This document shows positions 1-8,603 of a stretch of DNA of 64,000 nucleotides, one piece after another (the stretch's first letter is position 1; every line of letters starts with the position of its first letter). The stretch covers positions 8,305,547-8,369,546 of the forward strand of contig NZ_AP019860.1 in the NCBI RefSeq assembly GCF_009002475.1, read 5' to 3'. The position numbers and the translations under genes were made by a program. Under the pieces are notes generated by a model. It did not search any database. It was not told the DNA's origin and saw only the letters and a program-made list of their open reading frames with translations. The DNA is from Candidatus Uabimicrobium amorphum (GTDB lineage: Bacteria > Planctomycetota > Uabimicrobiia > Uabimicrobiales > Uabimicrobiaceae).

Positions 1-133
1 GTCTAATTAATTCCCAAGCCTTCATCGCTTGAGGCGAAATTTTATCTGTTAACGCATGGGGGGCATGGTGATTGTCAGATGCGCTCTGTATAACCCATTC
101 TGCTTGTTTAAGAAAGTTAGGAATAGTGTCCAT
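1..133 (-). CDS. Partial hypothetical protein, N-terminus only
   Basis: An open frame starts at an ATG (131-133) and reads without a stop to the left edge, giving about 44 residues beginning MDTIPNFLKQAEWVIQSAS and ending in a helical stretch. The frame is also open upstream to the stop of the preceding gene, but that stretch has no better start codon. It follows the nucleotidyltransferase gene on the same strand by about 50 bp, so the two probably share a transcript. No family recognised. Confidence 0.45.
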   Translation of the reverse strand, partial: MDTIPNFLKQAEWVIQSASDNHHAPHALTDKISPQAMKAWELIR

Positions 134-183
134 TTTGGCGATAAAGTACCTTTCATTTCTGATCAGAATTGGGAACGTAATGT

Positions 184-927
184 TTAAGAATTGGTAAATG
201 ATACATATTCTTCTGGTGTCCCGAAAAATATTACATCATCTTTTGGGATTAATTTATAGTAAATATTCGCTCCACTAGAAATAGCAGTATTGTATAAGGG
301 AGCGACATATCTTTCGCCTCCTTGTAAATGTGTTGGATTTACATTTTCAATGGTGGAGTAAAGATCAAGATAAAAGGCAACGGATTTAAAATAATATAGA
401 CCTGTACTACAGAAGTCAGATATTCTATTTTTTTCGGTAACATAAATTGCTTTGCCAATAGAAGCGCTTTTGTCAACTGGTTTCACAAATGACCAATGAT
501 GACCACTTCCACAAAAAACTTCGATATATCCATCTACATTTTTCTGGCGGAACTCTTTTGGAAACTTGTAATTCGGACGCATGGTATCTATATTAAAAAT
601 TGTTATTGGTTCCGAAGTAGCAACAGTTGTTTTTTTTAGCCCAATAGCTACCGTCTCGGCTTGACCAGACGTTTCAGAATTTAGAATACAAATCTTTAAG
701 TTGGTCGCGTTTAAGCCAATGCTGTTTAGTTCTGCGCGAATAAAGTTTTCACAGTTATAGGTATCTCTACATATAAACAAAAATTTTTCTGATGCATAGT
801 AGTTAGAAAAACTGGAAATAGCATGGGCAAACAAAGATTTATTTTTTGCCTGTAACATGTATTTTGGTTTCTCATATCCAGCTTGGCGAAAGCGGCTGCT
901 GGTACCCGCCATTGGTATTACAATCAT
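184..927 (-). CDS. Sugar-phosphate nucleotidyltransferase-like protein
   Basis: The 247-residue protein opens with a nucleotidyltransferase signature: MIVIPMAG, then S-R-F, then Y-E-K-P-K-Y. This matches the NTP-binding loop and lysine of GT-A-like NDP-sugar pyrophosphorylases. A metal-binding-type Asp follows in FNIDTMRP. Proteins of this family activate hexose phosphates, or act as capsular-polysaccharide nucleotidyltransferases, in the cytoplasm. A TTG six codons upstream (943-945) keeps the frame open, but the ATG at 925-927 gives the typical N-terminus and is preferred. It lies next to five sulfotransferase-like genes and several glycosyltransferases, which fits surface-glycan synthesis. 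The substrate cannot be read from sequence. Confidence 0.75.
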   Translation of the reverse strand: MIVIPMAGTSSRFRQAGYEKPKYMLQAKNKSLFAHAISSFSNYYASEKFLFICRDTYNCENFIRAELNSIGLNATNLKICILNSETSGQAETVAIGLKKTTVATSEPITIFNIDTMRPNYKFPKEFRQKNVDGYIEVFCGSGHHWSFVKPVDKSASIGKAIYVTEKNRISDFCSTGLYYFKSVAFYLDLYSTIENVNPTHLQGGERYVAPLYNTAISSGANIYYKLIPKDDVIFFGTPEEYVSFTNS

Positions 928-1069
928 TGATTTAATCCGTTTCAATACAACACTGTAATTTCTGGCTTGTAGCTCTATTGATTCTCTATTTTTAAAATAG
1001 CAAAATTTTATATCGGAAGCAAATTCTAGTTTTGTCGATACGTCTTAATAACGCCACAGGAAAGTCGAT

Positions 1070-1098
1070 TTGACAATTGTCGGTGAATGAGTTACAGT
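1070..1098 (+). promoter_or_regulatory. Candidate sigma70-type promoter of the sulfotransferase trio
   Basis: A perfect TTGACA (1070-1075) is followed after 17 bp by TACAGT (1093-1098), about 50 bp before the ATG of the first sulfotransferase-like gene. It lies in the divergent gap between that gene and the nucleotidyltransferase. No experimental support; AT-rich sequence makes chance matches possible. Confidence 0.4.
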
Positions 1099-1149
1099 AT
1101 AAAATATAGTGCTGTATTTTAAAATTGTGAATCTTAAGTAAAGCAGAAA

Positions 1150-2196
1150 ATGAAACAACTAGTATTGCATTTTGGAATGCACAAAACAGGTAGTACGGCT
1201 ATACAACAATCCTTATATAAATCAGACCTAGGCCCTAATTGGGAATACTTAGATCTTGGAATACCAAACCACTCAGGCATTATTCGTTCTATTTTTCAAA
1301 AAAAATTATGCCGCCGCCAGAAAATTTTGAATATATCGCAATGCGAATTTTTACGGAAGAAAGCAAAGAATAGATCTCTATTTGAATCAGCATTGAAAGC
1401 CTGCCAAAAAGAAAATGTCATTATGTCTGGAGAAGGAACATGCCGTTTAACCAAAGATGAGTTATTCAATCTAAAAGAAACATGCTTGTCTTTAGGGTTT
1501 CACACCACAACAGTTGGATACTTACGAGAACCTAAGGGATATATTGAAAGCTCGTTCCAGCAAGGATTTAAATCACTACATGAACTTGCTTTTTTTGAGC
1601 ATTTACCATACCCAAATTACAGAAAAACCTTAACTCAGTTTGAGGAAGTTTTTGGTAATAAAAACGTTTCCTACTGGTTATATGACAAAGATAGGTTTAT
1701 CGATAGATGCGTTGTAAAAGATTTTCTTTCTCGATTAGGTGTTAAACCTCGACAAATTACGACTAAACAAAGTAACAAAGCGATGTCGATTTATACATTT
1801 CGTTTTTTATACACTTATAGAAAACTAGGACCAGCCCTAATCCCTGGAAAACTCGTCCAACAACATAACAATTTGCTATTTAACAAACTTCGTGAACTTG
1901 AAGGGCCCAAGTTATCGCTTTCAAAAGAGATAATAGATCCTATCATTGAAAGCAACTGGGAAGATATCGCGTGGGCCAACAGTAAATTAGAAAATTCTTT
2001 TCCCTTTCCCCAAAATACCGATGGGCTTCCAGGTTGCGTGGGGAGTGAGTCAGACCTTTTCGACTTTGATCAAAAATCTATTCGTTGGTTAGCTAAATTG
2101 ATTGACAAGTCGCCCTCTGATTATTGCGGTGATCCACATCAAATTGCCACGTGGGTGCATACTCTACATGAGAAACTCATAAAGAATTCCCCCTAA
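1150..2196 (+). CDS. Sulfotransferase-like protein, tandem copy 1
   Basis: 348 residues. The N-terminal strand and P-loop MKQLVLHFGMHKTGST match the 5'-phosphosulfate-binding loop of PAPS-dependent sulfotransferases (K12-T16). A second motif, YLREPKGYIESS (R126, S134), fits the 3'-phosphate-binding Arg/Ser pair. Such enzymes move sulfate from PAPS to hydroxyls or amines of glycans. There is no signal peptide or membrane segment, so it should be cytoplasmic. It is the most divergent of three adjacent paralogues and is separated from copy 2 by a 145-bp inverted-end repeat. The acceptor is unknown, but the adjacent glycosyltransferases suggest a surface polysaccharide. Confidence 0.75.
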   Translation: MKQLVLHFGMHKTGSTAIQQSLYKSDLGPNWEYLDLGIPNHSGIIRSIFQKKLCRRQKILNISQCEFLRKKAKNRSLFESALKACQKENVIMSGEGTCRLTKDELFNLKETCLSLGFHTTTVGYLREPKGYIESSFQQGFKSLHELAFFEHLPYPNYRKTLTQFEEVFGNKNVSYWLYDKDRFIDRCVVKDFLSRLGVKPRQITTKQSNKAMSIYTFRFLYTYRKLGPALIPGKLVQQHNNLLFNKLRELEGPKLSLSKEIIDPIIESNWEDIAWANSKLENSFPFPQNTDGLPGCVGSESDLFDFDQKSIRWLAKLIDKSPSDYCGDPHQIATWVHTLHEKLIKNSP

Positions 2197-2491
2197 ACAC
2201 CTCGATTCTTATTTATGAAGTAGGCGTGTCATCAATTAGCTAAACGCACCAAATTTAGAAAAAATATACACCTAGTGTCATTCCTGGCTTGACCAGGAAT
2301 CCACAAATAAACTTGTAAAACCCAATAAAAGTAAGACTTTCTTTTTACATTAGAATTTTTTTCTTTTATTGTTTTTCTCTTAAAAAGCGTGGATCCCGCA
2401 TCAAGTGCGGGATGACACAGTAAAGGAAATATTCTTTAATTGATGACAGCCCCTAAGTCAATCGAAGAAGAATCACTATGGAGATTGCAAC
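2197..2491. other. Intergenic spacer holding a class A repeat
   Basis: The 295-bp gap between sulfotransferase copies 1 and 2 is mostly filled by the class A repeat at 2275-2419. No additional gene was seen. Copy 2 may need its own promoter downstream of the repeat. Confidence 0.5.
2275..2419. repeat. Class A inverted-end repeat, copy 1
   Basis: The left end GTGTCATTCCTGGCTTGACC and the right end TGGATCCCGCATCAAGTGCG...GATGACAC are imperfect inverted copies of each other, flanking an AT-rich core. Each end can also form its own small hairpin. Related ends recur at 23.1-23.4, 48.8 and 51.1 kb. There is no coding capacity, which fits a MITE-like or REP-like element. Confidence 0.75.
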
Positions 2492-3544
2492 ATGAAACGT
2501 ATGGTTTTGCACTTTGGGATGAACAAGACAGGTAGCACATCAATACAGCAGACTTTATACAAATCGGACCTTGGTTCTAATTGGGAATATGCAGATCTTG
2601 GAAGGCCAAATCACTCCTTTGTTATTCAGTTTGCTTTCCAAAAAAAAAGATCTCAAAGGCATATAAATAATGATATATCAGAAAGTAAATTTTTACAAAA
2701 AAAGGCCAAAAGTAGGTCGTTGCTAAAGTCAACATTGGAAAGCTGTAAAAAAAAGAATATCATCGTATCTGGCGAAGGAATATTTCGCTTAACCCAAGAT
2801 GAGTTATCCGAATTCAATAAAATGTGCCTGAATTATGGCTTTCAAACACAAATAGTTGGATACTTACGAGAACCGAAAAGTCTTATAGAGAGTCAATTCC
2901 AGCAAGTCTTGAAAGGCGTGCATCATGTCGTTTCTTGGGAAAATCTACCATATCCAGATTATAAACAAAAATTGATACATTTTGAGAAGGTTTTTGGTAG
3001 AGAAAACGTTTCTTACTGGCTGTATGATAGAAATAAATTTGTCTGTGTTGTGAAAGATTTGCTTTTTCGGTTAGGTATCAAATCTGATCAATTAACTGTT
3101 AAATACACTAATAAATCGCTATCTCTGCGAGCTGTACGTTTTTTGTATACGTATAGAAAATTAGGACCGGCTTTAGCTCCAGATATTTGGATACAAAAAG
3201 GTCGCAAAAAGCTAATCGGAAAATTAAGAGAACTAAAGGGAGTTAAGTTGTCTTTTTCGAAAGAGATCATAGATCCTATTCTTGAAAACAATAAAGAAGA
3301 TATTACATGGGCCAATAGTCGACTTGACTACCCGTTTCCACCTTGCAAAAATACTGATACATTACCTGGTTGTATCAATAGTGAATTAGATCTCTTCAAA
3401 TTTGATGAAGAATCTCTTCATTGGTTAGGCAAATTGATCGATAAATCCCGCAGTGAATACTGTGGAGACATAAGAAAAATTGCGGCGTGGATGCATATTT
3501 TATACCAAAAGCTTGTGGAAAATGAATGTGGAAAGAATCTATAA
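2492..3544 (+). CDS. Sulfotransferase-like protein, tandem copy 2
   Basis: 350 residues. It starts MKRMVLHFGMNKTGST, the same PAPS 5'-phosphosulfate loop as its neighbours, and keeps the YLREPKS Arg plus a downstream Ser for the 3'-phosphate. It is much closer to copy 3 than to copy 1: long blocks such as FAFQKKRSQRHIN are shared only by copies 2 and 3, so this was the more recent duplication. Its TAA is directly followed by the ATG of copy 3, so the two are probably translationally coupled. Likely cytoplasmic; acceptor unknown. Confidence 0.75.
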   Translation: MKRMVLHFGMNKTGSTSIQQTLYKSDLGSNWEYADLGRPNHSFVIQFAFQKKRSQRHINNDISESKFLQKKAKSRSLLKSTLESCKKKNIIVSGEGIFRLTQDELSEFNKMCLNYGFQTQIVGYLREPKSLIESQFQQVLKGVHHVVSWENLPYPDYKQKLIHFEKVFGRENVSYWLYDRNKFVCVVKDLLFRLGIKSDQLTVKYTNKSLSLRAVRFLYTYRKLGPALAPDIWIQKGRKKLIGKLRELKGVKLSFSKEIIDPILENNKEDITWANSRLDYPFPPCKNTDTLPGCINSELDLFKFDEESLHWLGKLIDKSRSEYCGDIRKIAAWMHILYQKLVENECGKNL

Positions 3545-4612
3545 ATGAAACGTTTGGTGTTACACTTTGGAATGCGGAAAACTGGTAGTACATCCATTCA
3601 ACAAGCTTTAACTACAGGAGATCTTGGTCCTAATTGGGAATATGCAGATCTTGGAAAACCAAATCACTCTTTCGCTATTCAATTTGCTTTTCAAAAAAAA
3701 AGATCTCAAAGGCATATAAATAAGGATATATCAGAAAGTGAATTTTTACAAGAAAAAGCCAGGAATCGGGTATTACTAAAAACAGTACTCGAAAGCTGTA
3801 AAAAGAAAAACCTTATCATTTCTGGAGAGGGGTTATTTCGTTTAGCTCAAGACGAACTATCTGAATTTAATGCAATGTGCTTAACTCATGGTTTTAAAGT
3901 AGAAGCGGTAGGATACTTGCGAGATCCTAAAAGTTGTATAGAAAGTGAGTTTCAACAAGTTTTAAAAGATATGCATGAAGTTAGTTTTTTCCAAAATTTG
4001 CCATACCCAAATTATCAAAAAACTCTAAGCAAATTTGAGGAAGTTTTCGATCGTGAGAATGTTGATTATTGGTTGTATGATAAAGATAAATTAATTGATG
4101 GATGTGCTGTAATAGATTTTTTGTTTCGATTGGGGATAAAACCTCGTCACTTAACAATTAAACAGAACAATAAATCACTCTCTTTTAGAGCGGTTCAATT
4201 TTTATACACGTATAGAAAACTAGGACCTGTATTGGTTCCCAATCATCTGATAAAAAAACGTCACTGGCTACTAGTTCAAAAACTGAGAGAACTCAAAGGA
4301 CCTAGTTTATCTTTTTCAAAAAAAGTGATAGCCCCTATTATAAAAAGTAATCACGAGGATATTAAATGGGCAAATAGTAGATTAAATTACCCATTTTCGC
4401 CTTTGAAAAATACAGATGGACTTGTTGGTTGTGTTGATAGCGAATCAGATCTCTTCCATTTTGACAAAGAATCCATTCTTTGGTTAATGAACTTAGTGAA
4501 CAAAAGACCTGCCGAGTACTCAACAGATCCAAACCAAATCGCCATGTGGTTAAATACTCTAAATTTACAATTGATAGAACAGCGTCGAAAATTCCGAGTG
4601 AAAAACAAGTAG
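3545..4612 (+). CDS. Sulfotransferase-like protein, tandem copy 3
   Basis: 355 residues. The P-loop is in MKRLVLHFGMRKTGST and the 3'-phosphate motif is YLRDPKSCIES. The start codon abuts the stop of copy 2 with no spacer. The C-terminal half keeps the family blocks KLGP, LSFSKK and a late LFHFDKESI segment seen in all three copies. It ends 17 bp before the convergent GT4 gene, and no terminator hairpin is visible in that gap. Same predicted PAPS chemistry as its paralogues; the acceptor may differ. Confidence 0.75.
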   Translation: MKRLVLHFGMRKTGSTSIQQALTTGDLGPNWEYADLGKPNHSFAIQFAFQKKRSQRHINKDISESEFLQEKARNRVLLKTVLESCKKKNLIISGEGLFRLAQDELSEFNAMCLTHGFKVEAVGYLRDPKSCIESEFQQVLKDMHEVSFFQNLPYPNYQKTLSKFEEVFDRENVDYWLYDKDKLIDGCAVIDFLFRLGIKPRHLTIKQNNKSLSFRAVQFLYTYRKLGPVLVPNHLIKKRHWLLVQKLRELKGPSLSFSKKVIAPIIKSNHEDIKWANSRLNYPFSPLKNTDGLVGCVDSESDLFHFDKESILWLMNLVNKRPAEYSTDPNQIAMWLNTLNLQLIEQRRKFRVKNK

Positions 4613-4628
4613 ATTGATAATATGATAT

Positions 4629-6014
4629 TTATTCATTGTTGTTGGCGATAGATTTTAAATTTTGCACATAATTACGAAAATTCAAGTTTTCAATGACATA
4701 TTCTCGATTCGCCTCTCCAATGTTTTGACAGAGTTTTGGATCTTGCAATAATGAATGTATTTCCTGTGCCGCTATACTTACATCCAAAAATGGCACTATT
4801 TTTGCCCCTTGAGGAACGGAAGTAAAAAAATCAACGCAGCCACAGCCTTTGTCAAACAAGACTATGGGAGTTTTGTAATACATCGCTTCAATAACAACGT
4901 TCGGACAAGGGTCCAACCTGGAGCACATATAAAAAACGCTTGCTTTGCTAAAGAAACTTTCTAGATTTTTTTGTTCAGGCACCATGTAAATGTTATTTAT
5001 ATCAACTAGTTCTCTGTATACTTCTTGCCATAGGTTGTATTCACCATCATGTAAATCTTTTTTACCAATCCATACAAATGCAACATCATCTTCTTTGTAC
5101 ATACTTTGGTATTTCTTTGCTGTTTGTAGAAAAATATCGTAACCTTTACGGCTGCAAATTGTTCCACAAGATAATACTACTTTTTTATCCTCAAAAATTT
5201 GCAAATAGCTTGGATCGAAATCAGAGTTATCTTCAAACCCCATGAATCCTTGAGATAAGAGAAATGTTTTCTTTTGTGCAAGATTATTGTAGGAGTTTTT
5301 AACTTGTGTACTTGGAAAAACGACCACATCTGCATCATCTTTAATGTGGCAAACCATCTGTTGTGGACAAAAGTAAGGAAATTCGTGAATAAGAGCAATG
5401 ACTTTAGGGCAGATTTTTTTTACATGCGGAGTAACTGTGCCTGTTAATAAACTATTGAGTATTGCAAACTCCAACTTCGGTAATTCTTTCACAATGCGCT
5501 GAAAATGATGAAATCCTATGAGAACTTCGCAACAATATTTGGCGAAATCGGCTACCAAGCCGTAATCTTTCACAACGTCAGCCCATAAAAATATGTTGTA
5601 GTCTTTGCTTAATTCACGAGCTATATTTTTCCCAATAATAGGTGCTCCAGTGAGTGAAATCTCATGGCAAACGACAAGAACATTCTTTTTATGTTTCGCA
5701 TACAGATCTCTATTTTGCAGTAAATAAGATTTCCCCAAATGAATAACAATAACCCTTCGTACCGTCAAACTTTTGCCTTGACCTGTATCTAACCTGATTT
5801 TTAGTAAGGAGATTTTTTTGCGTAAATTTACTCTCGCGCTAAAACTATACAAGTCAACTGTTTGTCGAGAAATATTGCAGTGTATCGTTTGCTTAGCCAA
5901 CTTTACTTTGATTTCCATATTTTTGTTGTACATTTCTTGAGAGAAATTCCCAGATATCTTTAATACTGGTTTAAAGGATACGATACAAAATCGCGGAATA
6001 TTGATATTTATCAT
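4629..6014 (-). CDS. Glycosyltransferase family 4 with N-terminal beta-rich extension
   Basis: 461 residues. The last ~350 are a GT-B glycosyltransferase of group 1: VVCHEISLTGAPI opens the first Rossmann domain, LSCGTICSRKGYD the second, and DPCPNVVIEAM is the donor-binding EX7E-like motif. About 110 extra N-terminal residues look strand-rich with alternating hydrophobics, and I cannot assign them. The ATG overlaps the stop of the upstream sulfotransferase gene by 4 bp (ATGA), so it is the last gene of the minus-strand glycan operon running from 12717 down. It probably adds a sugar from an NDP donor in the cytoplasm. Confidence 0.82.
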   Translation of the reverse strand: MININIPRFCIVSFKPVLKISGNFSQEMYNKNMEIKVKLAKQTIHCNISRQTVDLYSFSARVNLRKKISLLKIRLDTGQGKSLTVRRVIVIHLGKSYLLQNRDLYAKHKKNVLVVCHEISLTGAPIIGKNIARELSKDYNIFLWADVVKDYGLVADFAKYCCEVLIGFHHFQRIVKELPKLEFAILNSLLTGTVTPHVKKICPKVIALIHEFPYFCPQQMVCHIKDDADVVVFPSTQVKNSYNNLAQKKTFLLSQGFMGFEDNSDFDPSYLQIFEDKKVVLSCGTICSRKGYDIFLQTAKKYQSMYKEDDVAFVWIGKKDLHDGEYNLWQEVYRELVDINNIYMVPEQKNLESFFSKASVFYMCSRLDPCPNVVIEAMYYKTPIVLFDKGCGCVDFFTSVPQGAKIVPFLDVSIAAQEIHSLLQDPKLCQNIGEANREYVIENLNFRNYVQNLKSIANNNE

Positions 6015-7045
6015 AAACCTACCTTAATGAACAAATAACTAATAGCTACTGCTTGTAAAAAGATTACAATACCACATAATAGTAACAATCTATTACCTTT
6101 CTTTATTCTATTATTTAATCTCTTTCTTCCAGCTCTTTCGGAATCTTGTAGTATTCTTAGTAAAATTAGGACAACTTTTTCTAACTTTAATTCTTCAAAT
6201 ACCTGATAATTTTCTTCAGAGAATTCTTCATCAAATAAATTTTCACGCTGTAAATAATTTTGCGCGACTTGTTTGTTCGATGCTGAAAAATGATTTATGA
6301 TTTCGTTTCTTTGTTCTATTGATAGTAGCTTTTCTTTTGGGTATGAGCTAAAGACAGTGTTAATTTTATTTAATAAAGGCGGTTTTAGAGGGTAACCCGC
6401 GACATTTGCCAGACGCTTTACTTCTAACAAATCCAAGTCAAGGCTCACATTTACCTGTTCTTGTTCTTTTTGCCATTCGATATCTTGTAGATCAATTATT
6501 TTTAAAAAACTATCGACAATATTTTGTTTTTGGTATGTCCGAACAATTAAGTTTTCAGGACTAAATTGCTCTTCCCATTTTTTCAAAAATAAAAGCCAGT
6601 TCATTTTTTGAAAATGAACTCTGAATTTATGTATGTCGTTTTGCACCTTGATGACTTGATTATAGCTAGATTCAAGAACTTCATCTTGTCTACGCAAGTA
6701 AATGATAATTTTTATTGAGGTAAAACCAATTTTTTGAAGATCGTTTTTTAAAAGTTCAACATTTTGAATACCACAAAAAAATTCGCTAGACAACAACACT
6801 TTTTTGCGTGGACACTTCGCCATCAATTTCTTCAAATCGAATAGTCTTTTTCTACCATCCCAATTTCTTGGCTGATGACTTTTTTCTCTGTAGGGCGCAG
6901 CTAGAAAATGATGAGCATTTCCATGAAGAGCAATATCAGGATATAACCACCCATGCTCGAAAAGTTTTAAACGATTTCTAGTGAGGAATGTTTGTATAGC
7001 AGAGCTGCCGGTTTTATGAAGGCCAATGTGTAAATATAATTCCAT
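6011..7045 (-). CDS. Sulfotransferase-like protein with C-terminal membrane anchor
   Basis: 344 residues. MELYLHIGLHKTGSS carries the 5'-phosphosulfate loop, and IIIYLRRQDEVLESSYNQ carries the Arg and Ser expected for 3'-phosphate binding. After a basic run (RKRLNNRIKKGNR) the last ~25 residues form one hydrophobic helix, so the enzyme should be tail-anchored with its catalytic domain in the cytoplasm. The plus-strand trio lacks this tail. It overlaps the next gene by 4 bp and lies 131 bp below the RgpF-domain gene. Confidence 0.72.
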   Translation of the reverse strand: MELYLHIGLHKTGSSAIQTFLTRNRLKLFEHGWLYPDIALHGNAHHFLAAPYREKSHQPRNWDGRKRLFDLKKLMAKCPRKKVLLSSEFFCGIQNVELLKNDLQKIGFTSIKIIIYLRRQDEVLESSYNQVIKVQNDIHKFRVHFQKMNWLLFLKKWEEQFSPENLIVRTYQKQNIVDSFLKIIDLQDIEWQKEQEQVNVSLDLDLLEVKRLANVAGYPLKPPLLNKINTVFSSYPKEKLLSIEQRNEIINHFSASNKQVAQNYLQRENLFDEEFSEENYQVFEELKLEKVVLILLRILQDSERAGRKRLNNRIKKGNRLLLLCGIVIFLQAVAISYLFIKVGL

Positions 7046-7176
7046 TTTATTCTCAAAAAAATTAATTGTCGTGAGTTCCCAAAACTCTTTATAAGAGCTT
7101 GTATGATAACATCATACTGCCTATGAGACTATTTTGGAAAAACATTTTTTTACACGCATAAAACAAAAATTTCTTT

Positions 7177-8586
7177 TTACGTTTCATATATTTTTTTCCT
7201 TTTACGACGTAACTTTGGCATGTTTACATTAGAGACCTTGATCGTTCCCCATCTAAATCCTGCACTTTCGCATATGCATGGAAACAGACGTTCAATAGCA
7301 TGAGCCAATGTACCATCGATTCCAATGGGCTCTTGAGGAAAATATTGTGGTTGTAATTGCAAATCAAATAGTGGTTGCAACGCTTCACATTTTGCCCAAA
7401 ACATAGCCCCTATCGGAAACTCTATGTGTCGCGGCAAATCAAAACTGGGGTCTATTTTTGCCATGACTTGCCGTGCTAAATCCATATTTTTTTGTGATGA
7501 CCATCCTGGCAATCTAGGATCTTCAGGAAAAAGAAGCCCCAACTTTTTATTCTGTACAAAAAGATTAAGAATCGTATGAAACGCACCTGGCGAAAGCAAG
7601 TGCCGAAACAAAAAATTTCGCCAAGCATCAGAGGACCTTTGCGTTAAATCTTTTGATTTTTTTGTATGGACATGTCCAATGTATTCATAGCTCTTATATT
7701 TTTTTGCCATAGAGATAAAGGCGGAAATATTACGCCCTCGATTTTCGACCATTTCAACATGTACATTTCCGCCGCGATAGTCTTTGAAGCTGTCCTGTAT
7801 CAATGAAATATTATCTTTAGCTGTAGTCGAAATAAATACATCTATTCCATACTTGACTTGTTTTAAATAATGACACAACTCTGCTGCAAACTCAGGATAG
7901 TACATGTGGATTTGCAAAGCGACCGAAATTTTATGTTTACATTTACATGAAGAAATATAGTTTACTTTATATGGTAGAGTTTTCGTTTCGATCATTTTGT
8001 GTATTGGGTTATCATCAATGCAGATTTTTTGGCTTTGTGCATCGAGAAACAAGAAATAGTTGCCTCCATCGCAAGGTTTGTAGTGCTGTTTCCACCAAAA
8101 ATATTGATAGGCAAATGCTTTTTTCTTTGAAATAGAAAAGTGGGAAGAAATATCTTTTAGACCTTGAGAGGGTCTTTCTATTTCTAATAGTTGTAAAGTA
8201 TTTACATTTCTTTGGTCAATAACGAAGCGCTTACCATAAATGCCTAGATTATCTATCCACTGTTGAGAGTTTGTCAATATGTAGTCGCTAACACCAACAA
8301 ACTCATGAATCAATGATTTTCTTCCAACCAGAGGAGAAAAAACAAGCGAAATAACAGCAGCAGAACTGTAGCGTTTAGCGAACTTTGCTATGCCTAAAAA
8401 CTTAATACTCGTAGTTACCACACCTGCAACATAACCACTTAGCAATAAAATCTTGGCGATTTGTATTTTTCCCCATTGTTTCCCGGAGATAATTTTTACG
8501 GTGTACTTCTTACGGAACTGCTGTAATATCGTACTTAAATCTAACTCGCTGTCAACAAAGACTAAGACTATTTTTTGCATACACAT
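7177..8586 (-). CDS. RgpF-like (rhamnan synthesis F) domain protein
   Basis: 469 residues. The middle and C-terminal part matches the RgpF family (PF05045): VALQIHMYYPEF at its start, then ENRGRNISAFI and the characteristic GHVHTKKS, then a region rich in aromatic and Gly residues (LFPEDPR, HIEFPIGAMFWAK). RgpF proteins take part in rhamnose-containing cell-wall polysaccharide assembly. The first ~200 residues resemble a degenerate Rossmann glycosyltransferase half. Starts are possible at TTG 8592, ATG 8586 or ATG 8580; the ATGs are preferred. It sits in the glycan operon between two anchored sulfotransferase-like genes. Confidence 0.75.
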   Translation of the reverse strand: MCMQKIVLVFVDSELDLSTILQQFRKKYTVKIISGKQWGKIQIAKILLLSGYVAGVVTTSIKFLGIAKFAKRYSSAAVISLVFSPLVGRKSLIHEFVGVSDYILTNSQQWIDNLGIYGKRFVIDQRNVNTLQLLEIERPSQGLKDISSHFSISKKKAFAYQYFWWKQHYKPCDGGNYFLFLDAQSQKICIDDNPIHKMIETKTLPYKVNYISSCKCKHKISVALQIHMYYPEFAAELCHYLKQVKYGIDVFISTTAKDNISLIQDSFKDYRGGNVHVEMVENRGRNISAFISMAKKYKSYEYIGHVHTKKSKDLTQRSSDAWRNFLFRHLLSPGAFHTILNLFVQNKKLGLLFPEDPRLPGWSSQKNMDLARQVMAKIDPSFDLPRHIEFPIGAMFWAKCEALQPLFDLQLQPQYFPQEPIGIDGTLAHAIERLFPCICESAGFRWGTIKVSNVNMPKLRRKRKKIYET

Positions 8587-8603
8587 ACTCAAAATGTTTT
8601 ACG